DNA of 5,289 nucleotides from Gemmatimonadales bacterium (GTDB taxonomy: Bacteria; Gemmatimonadota; Gemmatimonadetes; Gemmatimonadales; GWC2-71-9), in NCBI GenBank assembly GCA_013812695.1, contig JACCSZ010000389.1:1-5289 (forward strand), written 5' to 3'. Shown here in pieces: positions 1-5,289 of the stretch. The translations under genes and the position numbers were made by a program. Positions within the stretch are counted from its first letter, which is position 1; each line of letters begins with the position of its first letter. The notes below the pieces were generated by a model that worked only from the letters and a program-made list of their open reading frames with translations, searched no databases and had not been told where the DNA came from.

Positions 1-782
1 TTCTCGCCGCTCGGCTTCCGGATGAGCGGGTGATGCAGGAACACCGGCGCCTGGGCGCCGCCGAGCAGGCGGCGTACGAGCAGCTGCCGGCCCGTGGATT
101 CGACCAGATCTTCGCCGCGCACCACCAGGTCGATCCCATGCCGCAGGTCATCCACGACGACCGCGAACTGGTACGTCCACTGCCCCAGCCGGTCGCGCAG
201 CAGCAGGTCCCCGCACTGGGCGGACGGCTGCTGCTCCCGGCGCCCGACCCACGCGTCCTCGAACCGCTCGGCACCCGGATCGATTCGCAAGCGGAGCCCG
301 CGGCCAGGCCCGTCCTCCAACCCGCGGCTCCGGCACCTGCCGGGATAGCGAACCTCCGCGTCGATCTCGCCTTCGTCGACCTCGTCTGGGCGCGCGAAAG
401 CCTTCCGGGAACAAGCGCACGCGAACACGCGATCCTGCCCGCGGAGGCACTCGAGCGCGGACGCGTACGCCGCGCCGCCGTCGCTCTGGCGATACGCCGA
501 GGGACCCGCGCGGAACTCGGCCGCGCTGCCGAGGTCGGGCTCGAGGCCGAGCCAGTCGAGATCGTCGAGGAGTGCCACCTCGTAGTCGGGCCGGCAGCGT
601 CCGCGGTCATGATCCTCCAGCCGGAGCAGCACGCGTCCGCCGAGTGCCCGCGCCACGCCCCAGACCCAGACGGCGTTGGCGACGTGTCCGAGATGAAGGT
701 AACCGGTGGGGCTGGGGGCGAAGCGGGTAAGCGGCCGCGCGGGCAGACGGGCCGCGAGCGCTGGGAGATCAACCGGCGTCAT
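1..782 (-). CDS. gluQRS: Glutamyl-Q tRNA(Asp) synthetase, C-terminus cut by window edge
   Basis: Cytoplasmic class I aminoacyl-tRNA synthetase paralogue of GluRS. The family activates glutamate without tRNA and attaches it to queuosine at the wobble position of tRNA(Asp). 260 residues are visible from an ATG at 782. Seen: FAPSPTGYLHLGH at residues 21-33, where HLGH (30-33) is the HIGH ATP-binding signature; RLEDHDRGR at 54-62; and a zinc-site pattern C122-x-C124 ... Y146 ... C150 (CAC ... YPGRC). This C-x-C/Y/C arrangement is typical of GluQRS. YQFAVVVDD (204-212) and VRGEDLVESTGRQ (221-233) are also characteristic and separate it from true GluRS. The visible part ends at RKPSGE, so the KMSKS-like loop should lie just outside, with perhaps 30-40 residues missing. 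The usual anticodon-binding domain of GluRS would not fit in that space. No clear Shine-Dalgarno is seen: GGGAGG (801-806) is 18 nt away, too far. The FRG gene is divergent. No dksA, its common proteobacterial neighbour, is present in the window. Confidence 0.93.
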   Translation of the reverse strand, partial: MTPVDLPALAARLPARPLTRFAPSPTGYLHLGHVANAVWVWGVARALGGRVLLRLEDHDRGRCRPDYEVALLDDLDWLGLEPDLGSAAEFRAGPSAYRQSDGGAAYASALECLRGQDRVFACACSRKAFARPDEVDEGEIDAEVRYPGRCRSRGLEDGPGRGLRLRIDPGAERFEDAWVGRREQQPSAQCGDLLLRDRLGQWTYQFAVVVDDLRHGIDLVVRGEDLVESTGRQLLVRRLLGGAQAPVFLHHPLIRKPSGE

Positions 783-810
783 GCGCGAAAGATGGCTCGG
801 CCTCCCGGCC

Positions 811-840
811 TTGCGCGATCCCCGGCCGCGCACTCATATC
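811..840 (+). promoter_or_regulatory. Weak candidate promoter for the FRG gene
   Basis: The 63-bp divergent gap between gluQRS and the FRG gene (783-845) must hold start signals for both. On the plus strand TTGCGC (811-816) and CATATC (835-840), 18 nt apart, each match three of six consensus bases. If used, transcription would begin at about 846-847, on the GTG proposed as start, giving a leaderless mRNA. This would fit the absence of a ribosome binding site there. The match is weak and could be chance. Confidence 0.18.
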
Positions 841-845
841 CACGC

Positions 846-1643
846 GTGTCGATCCGCGAAGTCGTCGTGCACTCGCTGGGCGATCTCATCGCCCAGACCA
901 CGCCCCCCGAGCCCGACCCGGCCACGGGCCGGCGGCGGAGCACCGGCGTCTATCGCGGCGCGGCGGACGCCGCGTGGCCGCTCCTCACCAGCCTGGACCA
1001 GCTCGGCGGCACCGGAAGCCCGCACACCAAGTCGGAGCTCGAGGAGCACATCCTCCGGAACTTCATCCGGTACTCGCGCCCGTACTTCGCCAGCCCGCCG
1101 ATCAACGACTGGGAGGTGCTGGTGGCGGCGCAGCACCACGGCCTCCCTACGCGGCTCCTCGACTGGACATATTCGCCGCTGGTGGCCGCGCACTTTGCGA
1201 CCGTGGAAGCGCGGGTGACCACCGACCGCGCCGTCTGGCGGCTCGATTGGAAGGCGGTCCACCGCCGATTCCAGCTCCCCGAGCTGGCGCTGCTCATCCA
1301 GGATCTGGAGGGAATCCTCGGTGGGAGCCGCCCGTTCACCCCGTCCGCGCTCTTCACCACGCGCGAGGACCGGCGGCCGTTTGCCTGCATGCTGGAACCG
1401 CCCTCGCTCGATGCCCGCATCGTCGCGCAGTCGGCCGCGTTCACGCTTTGCTCGGACAAGCGGCGCCCGTTCGACCAGTTTCTCGAGCAGCACGAGCTGG
1501 GCGACGCGCTCACCAAGATCGTCATTCCCGCCGCCGAGGCCGGGAGGATACGAGACCAGCTCGATCTGGTCAGCGTGGACGAGCGCCGGCTCTTTCCCGA
1601 CCTCGACGGGGTGGCGGCACACCTGCGGCGCTATTACTCGTAG
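846..1643 (+). CDS. FRG domain protein, function unknown
   Basis: A 265-residue protein made of a single FRG domain (Pfam FRG family, named after a conserved F/Y-R-G motif). With a GTG start at 846, YRG is at residues 36-38. The hallmark block QHHGLPTRLLDWT is at 96-108 and is followed by SPLVAAHFA (110-118). The later family blocks ARIVAQSAAFTL and, near the end, LFPDLDGVAAHL are also present, so the domain looks complete. No signal peptide or membrane segment is seen. The biochemical activity is not established for the family, and I assign none. The start is uncertain. GTG 846 places the usual FRG opening (IREVVVHSLGDLI) at the N-terminus. An ATG at 792 would add 18 low-complexity residues and almost touch gluQRS, and GTG 867 is also possible. 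None has a good ribosome binding site. The frame stays open upstream to 30, but only as antisense of gluQRS. The gene is divergent from gluQRS and convergent with the M61 gene, so it is probably transcribed alone. Confidence 0.88.
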   Translation: MSIREVVVHSLGDLIAQTTPPEPDPATGRRRSTGVYRGAADAAWPLLTSLDQLGGTGSPHTKSELEEHILRNFIRYSRPYFASPPINDWEVLVAAQHHGLPTRLLDWTYSPLVAAHFATVEARVTTDRAVWRLDWKAVHRRFQLPELALLIQDLEGILGGSRPFTPSALFTTREDRRPFACMLEPPSLDARIVAQSAAFTLCSDKRRPFDQFLEQHELGDALTKIVIPAAEAGRIRDQLDLVSVDERRLFPDLDGVAAHLRRYYS

Positions 1644-1665
1644 CGTTCGTCCGGTCCGCAGATCG

Positions 1666-3228
1666 TCACGATGACGCCTTCGGTTTCCGACCCAGCCACG
1701 CCTCCCGGAGGATCCGCTGCGCATCGGTCGGGTTCGGGTCGAGGTCGAACCGCACCGGCAGTCCGTGCTCGTCCTCGATCAGTGTGAGGCCCAGTTTGGC
1801 GTAATAGTCCTTGACCGGCAGCCGCTCCGACTCCCAGACGTACCGATCGAAGAAGTCGCGGATCTCGGGGTGGGTCATCGCCACCAGGGTGTCGACCAGT
1901 GACGAGTCCGGGAACGCCCGCCGCTTACCGTAGCGGCGAGTCAGATCGCCAACCAGGTCCTGCAGGCCGCGTTGGCCCTTCGAGAGCTCGAGCAGCCGGA
2001 TGTCGAGCAGCCCGGCGGTGAGCGCGCCGCGCATGTAGATGTTTCCGTACTGGGCCTGCCCCGAGTCGCTGTAGGACGTGAGAGCCAGTTCCCGCAGGCT
2101 GTAGGTGCTGTCGAACGCCCGAAGGTCCACCTGCATCTTGCGGATGAGCGTCTGCAGGTAGGCCTCGGGCGTCTTGAGGCCGGCGCGAAGCTGCATGACG
2201 TGCGCCGCCCATTCGGTCGTCCCTTCGTAGAGCCAGAGATGCTGCGACGGCACCGGCGTCACGAAGTTGAAGTGCTCGATGATCTCGCTGTGGATGTTGA
2301 GCGGGGTCACGATGTGAAAGAATTCATGCGCGGCGATGTCCGTCACCCCCTGGCCTACCGAGTCGCTGAACTCCGCCTCCTCCAGCACGTACTCGGAGCT
2401 GAACGAGTGCTCCCACGCGCCGGCATTCTCCTCCCCGAAGTGGTACAGGAACGTATAGCGGTCAATCGGAAGCTTGCCGAGAAAGCGCCCGGCGGCGTTG
2501 AGCATGCCGCTCATCGCGCCGAGGAGCTGGCTCGCCTTGATCTTGTCGGTCCGGGAATAGGCGTACACGTCGATCGGGACGCCGGTCACCGTCAGACGCG
2601 CTCGGGACAGCCGGCCGAGCAGGATCGGTGAGTCCACGAGCTGATCGTAGCTGTCGGCCACGAACACGCCGTCGGGCCCGCGCTTGAGCGCGCTGCCCAC
2701 CGTCCAGGCCGCCGGATACGCCAGCCGCAGCCGCACCGGGGTGGCCTGCAGGCCCTCGGGATAGCCGAGGACGGCGTGCGGGTTGATGAGGACGTGGTCG
2801 GCTTCGATCGAGGTCCCGCACATCTTGTAGATCGGACGGTCGAGCGGGCTGTCCCAGGTCTCGGAGACGGCAAACCGGATGGTGCGCACCCGAGCCGGCT
2901 CGCTCAATCGCCACTGGTTCACCGCGAGCCGCTCCGCGGGGACGCGCCGGCCGCGGGCATCGAACGCCTCGAACGTCTTGACGTACCGTCCGATATTCAT
3001 CACCTGATAGGTGCCGGGTGCCGTGGAGGCGAACTGGTACACCGCGTTGCCGGGGCCGAGGCCGCTCACCCGAAGCGTCACATGAAACAGGTCATCCGTG
3101 CGTCGGTTGAGGTCGATACTGTACGAGAGCGCCGCGGGGGCCGCCGGCACGGAGTCGGCCTTCGCGTGGCCGATCGCCGCGACCGCGAGCGCAACCGGCA
3201 GAAACATCGGGGCGAAACGAGCGTGCAT
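1666..3228 (-). CDS. Secreted M61-family zinc metallopeptidase without PDZ domain
   Basis: A 520-residue exported peptidase of the M61 (glycyl aminopeptidase) family, a gluzincin. Residues 1-24 look like a Sec signal peptide: a short basic start, a hydrophobic core LPVALAVAAIG, then AKA before Asp25. There is no lipobox Cys, so a periplasmic or extracellular protein is expected. The N-terminal beta-rich M61 domain covers about residues 33-220. The catalytic domain has GAWEHS (270-275), zinc motif HEFFH (301-305; H301 and H305 ligands, E302 general base), and LYEGTTEW (333-340), where E335 is the likely third ligand. YMRGALTAGLLD (398-409) matches the family's helix after the active site. Many M61 proteins are about 600 residues with a C-terminal PDZ domain. 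Here the protein stops about 40 residues after the catalytic domain, with no room for one. The natural substrate is unknown. A weak ribosome binding site, GAAAG (3234-3238), lies 5 nt before the ATG. The stop faces the FRG stop across 22 bp with no convincing terminator between. Confidence 0.93.
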   Translation of the reverse strand: MHARFAPMFLPVALAVAAIGHAKADSVPAAPAALSYSIDLNRRTDDLFHVTLRVSGLGPGNAVYQFASTAPGTYQVMNIGRYVKTFEAFDARGRRVPAERLAVNQWRLSEPARVRTIRFAVSETWDSPLDRPIYKMCGTSIEADHVLINPHAVLGYPEGLQATPVRLRLAYPAAWTVGSALKRGPDGVFVADSYDQLVDSPILLGRLSRARLTVTGVPIDVYAYSRTDKIKASQLLGAMSGMLNAAGRFLGKLPIDRYTFLYHFGEENAGAWEHSFSSEYVLEEAEFSDSVGQGVTDIAAHEFFHIVTPLNIHSEIIEHFNFVTPVPSQHLWLYEGTTEWAAHVMQLRAGLKTPEAYLQTLIRKMQVDLRAFDSTYSLRELALTSYSDSGQAQYGNIYMRGALTAGLLDIRLLELSKGQRGLQDLVGDLTRRYGKRRAFPDSSLVDTLVAMTHPEIRDFFDRYVWESERLPVKDYYAKLGLTLIEDEHGLPVRFDLDPNPTDAQRILREAWLGRKPKASS

Positions 3229-3272
3229 AGGAACTTTCGATGGGGCAGAGGAGCGCTGTCAGGGGGCGGCGG

Positions 3273-3301
3273 ATTCTACCGACGGCCGGACTGGACGGCA
3301 G
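3273..3301 (-). promoter_or_regulatory. Candidate promoter for the M61 peptidase gene
   Basis: Within the 125-bp divergent region 3229-3353, the minus strand carries TAGAAT (3273-3278), a five-of-six match to the sigma-70 -10 box. CTGCCG (3296-3301) lies exactly 17 nt upstream and is a poor -35 match. Transcription would start near 3266, leaving a leader of about 38 nt that includes the GAAAG ribosome binding site. On the plus strand TATCTT (3324-3329) is a possible -10 for the oxidoreductase, but no -35 stands at a suitable distance. Confidence 0.3.
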
Positions 3302-3353
3302 GTTTCAGGTTGCCGGTGCGGGCTATCTTTCGGCGACACAATCACACGGTGCC

Positions 3354-4772
3354 ATGCCTCCTGACGCGGTCGTCGTAGGTTCCGGTCCCAACGGGCTCGC
3401 TGCCGCGATCGTGCTGGCGCGCGCGGGGCTCAGAACCGTCATCCGCGAAGCGCAGCCCACCCTGGGCGGCGGACTGCGCTCGGCCGAGCTCACGCTCCCC
3501 GGCTACACGCACGACGTCTGCTCGGCCGTGCATCCCCTCGCGCTCTCGTCCCCGTTCTTCAATTCGCTTCCGCTCGGCGACTTCGGGCTGACCTGGGTGC
3601 AGCCACCCGCGGCCCTCGCCCACCCGCTGGACGACGGCACGGCGGCGGTGCTCGAGCGCTCGATCGACGCCACGGCAGCGGCGCTCGGCCGCGGCGGGCC
3701 AGGCTGGCGGCGAATGCACGAGCCGTTTGTCGCGCACTGGTCGAAGCTCGCGCCCGACGTGCTGGCGCCGCCCCTCCGGATCCCCCGGCACCCCTTCCTC
3801 ATGGCCCGGTTCGGCCTCGCGGGGCTGCGCTCCGCGACCGGCACGGCGCGGAAGCTCGAGGGCACGCATGCGCGCGCGCTGTTCGCCGGCAATGCCGCGC
3901 ATTCGTTCCTGTCGCTCGATGCGGCGGGAACGGCGGCGTTCGGGCTGCTCCTGTCGGTGGCGGGGCATGCGGTGGGGTGGCCGATCGCACAGGGCGGGTC
4001 GCAGCGGTTCGCCGACGCGCTGCTCGCGTACTTTCGCTCGCTTGGCGGCGAGGTCGAGGCCGGCGCGCCGGTCGAGCATCTCGATGAGCTGCGGTCGGCC
4101 CGCGTCGTGATGCTCGATCTGGGACCGCACCAGGTCGCACGCCTGGCGGGTGAACGCCTGCCGTCCTCGTACCGTCGTGCCCTCCTGCGCTACCGGTACG
4201 GCGCGGCGGCCTTCAAACTCGACTGGGCGCTCGATGGTCCGGTGCCGTGGACGGCGGCCGAGTGCGGTCGCGCCGCCACCGTACACCTCGGCGGCACGCT
4301 CGAGGAGGTTGCCGCTTCCGAGGCGGCGCACGAGCGGGGCGAGATGCACGAGCGGCCGTTCGTGCTGTTCGTCCAGCCCACGCTGTTCGACGGGTCGCGC
4401 GCGCCCGCCGGCAAGCACACCGCATGGGCGTACTGCCACGCTCCCAACGGATATGCGCAGGACCTGACCGGCCACATTGAGCGCCAGGTGGAACGGTTCG
4501 CGCCGGGGTTCCGCGACCGCGTCATCGGCCGAAGCGTGCTCACGCCCGCGGAGTTCGAGCGCCGGAACGCGAACCTCATTGGCGGCGACATCAACGGCGG
4601 CATGATGGACCTCCACCAAGTGTTCGCCCGCCCCGTGGCGCGGCTGGTGCCGTATCGGACACCGCTGCCGGGCGTCTACATCTGCTCGGCGTCGACCCCA
4701 CCGGGGGGAGGCGTCCATGGCATGGGGGGCTACCACGCGGCGCGGGCGGCGCTCGCCGAGGTGCTGAACTGA
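3354..4772 (+). CDS. FAD-dependent oxidoreductase, phytoene dehydrogenase/CrtI-like family
   Basis: A 472-residue flavoprotein of the phytoene-desaturase-related amine oxidoreductase superfamily (CrtI/PYROXD2-like). Its N-terminal Rossmann fold is seen as VVVGSGPNGLAAA (residues 6-18), with acidic E32 (REA) at the end of the second strand for the FAD ribose and the following GGGLRS block (38-43). PIAQGGSQRFADALLAYF, about 220 residues in, is the family's substrate/FAD linker region. The C-terminal FAD signature STPPGGGVHGMGGYHAARAAL spans about 447-467. No signal peptide is present, so it is cytoplasmic or membrane-associated. ATG 3354 is chosen because the Rossmann strand then starts within five residues. 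An in-frame ATG at 3240 would add 38 unrelated residues and cover the promoter region. No Shine-Dalgarno precedes 3354. The substrate is unknown: this family is broad, and no phytoene synthase or other carotenoid gene lies nearby, so calling it a carotenoid desaturase would be unsupported. It is divergent from the M61 gene and followed by a hairpin 9 nt after its stop. Confidence 0.92.
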   Translation: MPPDAVVVGSGPNGLAAAIVLARAGLRTVIREAQPTLGGGLRSAELTLPGYTHDVCSAVHPLALSSPFFNSLPLGDFGLTWVQPPAALAHPLDDGTAAVLERSIDATAAALGRGGPGWRRMHEPFVAHWSKLAPDVLAPPLRIPRHPFLMARFGLAGLRSATGTARKLEGTHARALFAGNAAHSFLSLDAAGTAAFGLLLSVAGHAVGWPIAQGGSQRFADALLAYFRSLGGEVEAGAPVEHLDELRSARVVMLDLGPHQVARLAGERLPSSYRRALLRYRYGAAAFKLDWALDGPVPWTAAECGRAATVHLGGTLEEVAASEAAHERGEMHERPFVLFVQPTLFDGSRAPAGKHTAWAYCHAPNGYAQDLTGHIERQVERFAPGFRDRVIGRSVLTPAEFERRNANLIGGDINGGMMDLHQVFARPVARLVPYRTPLPGVYICSASTPPGGGVHGMGGYHAARAALAEVLN

Positions 4773-4781
4773 GGGCGCCAA

Positions 4782-4857
4782 GCGAGGGGGCCGTTGCGGG
4801 GGGTGGCCGGAGCGCTGTCGGCTTGTGCGCAGGCCGCACCCCGCAGCGGCCCCTCGC
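4782..4857 (+). terminator. Long GC-rich hairpin after the oxidoreductase gene
   Basis: An imperfect inverted repeat starts 9 nt after the oxidoreductase stop. Left arm 4782-4801 pairs with right arm 4839-4857 over about 19 bp, with one bulged G (4790) and one position (4794/4846) that is a G-U wobble in plus-strand RNA but an A-C mismatch in minus-strand RNA. The strand asymmetry suggests selection on the plus-strand transcript. The loop is about 37 nt and could itself fold through GGCC complements. No T-tract follows on either strand, so it may be a poor intrinsic terminator, a 3'-end stabiliser or simply a repeat. Confidence 0.5.
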
Positions 4858-4877
4858 CTTGGCCGCTCGCCCGGTCA

Positions 4878-5153
4878 GCGCGGCGTCCAGTATCTCGCGG
4901 ACTTTGGTCGCCAGCGCGTGGGGCGAGAACGGCTTCTGGAGCAACGAACGGCCGTCATCGATCAGACCGCGGCGCACGACCTCGTCGAGTAGCCGGACAT
5001 CAGCAGGATCGGCAGCGCCGGGCGGAGCGCCGCCAGCTCGCGGCCATCCAATTCCGGCATCGCCAGGTCGGTGACCACGAGGTGCAGCGGCTCGATCTGC
5101 GCGCGGACGATATCCAGCGCCTCGCGCCCGTTGCTTCCTTCCGCGGCTGCGAT
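4878..5153 (-). pseudogene. Broken response-regulator receiver (CheY-like) domain
   Basis: Clear receiver-domain sequence is split over two frames. Frame one (from 5153) reads IAAAEGSNGREALDIV, then VVTDLAMPELDGREL with the phosphoacceptor Asp at 5067-5069, then PILLMSGYS. It then runs into a TGA at 4962-4964. The domain resumes one frame over, from about 4986: DEVVRRGLIDDGRSLLQKPFSP, with the conserved Lys at 4933-4935, then ALATKVREILDAA. One missing base near 4987 explains the switch. The first 25-30 residues of a receiver, with the acidic pair that binds magnesium, are absent in all three frames between here and 5257, and no good start codon or ribosome binding site is seen. After ILDAA the second frame does not stop until it lies deep in the oxidoreductase antisense, while a TGA in the first frame sits exactly at the domain end (4875-4877). 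This suggests either a second indel or loss of the original end. The LLMSGYS...LQKPFSP style is common in receivers at the C-terminus of hybrid histidine kinases, so it may be a kinase remnant. A sequencing error could explain the frameshift but not the missing N-terminus. Confidence 0.75.
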
Positions 5154-5217
5154 GCACCGGCGGCTGGCCGAGCCGGGATATCGGGCAAGCAGTAGGTGGG
5201 GGAAGTGTTGGCGACGT

Positions 5218-5250
5218 GACGGGCCCCGGGAAGATTACCCGGAGCCCGTC
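5218..5250 (-). terminator. Strong hairpin after a minus-strand gene end
   Basis: Two 13-nt arms (5218-5230 and 5238-5250) around a 7-nt loop form an inverted repeat. In minus-strand RNA all 13 positions pair, with one U-G wobble (5243/5225); in plus-strand RNA the same position is a C-A mismatch. It begins 4 nt after a minus-strand TGA (5255-5257), the placement expected of a transcription terminator for that gene. No U-run follows, as is often the case in GC-rich genomes. It separates the receiver remnant from anything upstream. Confidence 0.6.
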
Positions 5251-5254
5251 CGTG

Positions 5255-5289
5255 TCACACGATGAACGGTCCGGCGATCTCCAGCACCT
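5255..5289 (-). CDS. Extreme C-terminus of an unidentified gene, cut by right edge
   Basis: On the minus strand the window opens with a reading frame giving VLEIAGPFIV and then TGA at 5255-5257; the codon before V is cut by the edge. Ten residues are too few to name a family. The call rests on the composition, which looks protein-like with GC-rich third positions, and on the 13-bp hairpin that starts 4 nt past the stop. The TGA could still be a chance stop. Confidence 0.35.
   Translation of the reverse strand, partial: VLEIAGPFIV

Noticed and set aside
30..845. Plus-strand open frame continuous with the FRG gene, suggesting a 537-residue fusion protein
   Set aside because: This stretch is the antisense of gluQRS, whose motifs (HLGH, C-x-C/Y/C, VRGEDL) are unmistakable on the minus strand. 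The translated plus-strand residues resemble no domain. Long antisense frames are common at this GC content.
1661..1676. Small palindrome at the convergent FRG/M61 junction as a bidirectional terminator
   Set aside because: The stem is only 5 bp and overlaps the M61 stop codon, with no T-tract. Too weak to call.
834..1724. 296-residue minus-strand frame opposite the FRG gene
   Set aside because: An arginine- and glycine-rich shadow translation with no recognisable motif, overlapping a clear FRG domain on the other strand.
1972..2631. 219-residue plus-strand frame opposite the M61 peptidase
   Set aside because: No domain is recognisable, and it lies opposite the HEFFH catalytic region of the real gene.
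3310..3329. TTGCCG (3310-3315) with TATCTT (3324-3329) as a promoter for the oxidoreductase
   Set aside because: The spacer is only 8 nt, far from the 16-18 needed. Only the -10-like box is plausible, and alone it is weak.
3342..4781. 479-residue minus-strand frame opposite the oxidoreductase
   Set aside because: Its composition (Arg/His/Glu-rich, no motif) is that of an antisense shadow. The plus strand has complete FAD-binding signatures.
4794..5265. Plus-strand small open frames in the right-hand 500 bases
   Set aside because: They are antisense to the receiver remnant and the hairpins. Their translations are Arg/Ala/Pro-rich with no motif or ribosome binding site.
1..5289. tRNA or rRNA genes, CRISPR array, insertion sequence or phage genes
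   Set aside because: No cloverleaf-like sequence, spaced repeats, transposase motifs or terminal inverted repeats with target duplications were seen on reading both strands.

Overview
This is a GC-rich window (about two thirds G+C by eye) from a bacterium. The M61 peptidase carries a Sec signal peptide without a lipobox. Together with the queuosine-dependent GluQ enzyme, this suits a Gram-negative-type, environmental, high-GC bacterium. Gemmatimonadota or a neighbouring phylum is a guess from protein flavour, not something the sequence proves. Genes run off or nearly run off both ends, so this looks like a contig or a cut fragment.

Layout, left to right. At 1-782 (minus) is the N-terminal 260 residues of a glutamyl-Q tRNA(Asp) synthetase, cut by the left edge just before its KMSKS-type loop. 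Divergent from it, at about 846-1643 (plus), is a complete single-domain FRG protein of unknown function. It converges, with a 22-bp gap, on a secreted M61-family zinc metallopeptidase at 1666-3228 (minus). That gene shares a 125-bp divergent promoter region with an FAD-dependent oxidoreductase of the phytoene dehydrogenase/CrtI-like family at 3354-4772 (plus). A long GC-rich hairpin at 4782-4857 follows the oxidoreductase. The last 500 bases (minus) hold a degraded response-regulator receiver domain. It lacks its N-terminal acidic pair, is frameshifted near 4987, and has no clean start or stop. Next come a strong hairpin at 5218-5250 and what looks like the last residues of a further minus-strand gene ending at 5255.

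Strands alternate gene by gene, so the four main genes cannot form one operon, and nothing shows them acting in one pathway. The window reads as a set of independent transcription units: tRNA wobble modification, a putative effector-like or orphan FRG protein, an exported peptidase, and a redox enzyme of unknown substrate. The decaying signalling fragment sits between two hairpins. I do not see a convincing new multi-gene system. The points most worth a second look are the broken receiver domain, the FRG gene back to back with the tRNA-modifying enzyme, and the PDZ-less M61 peptidase.
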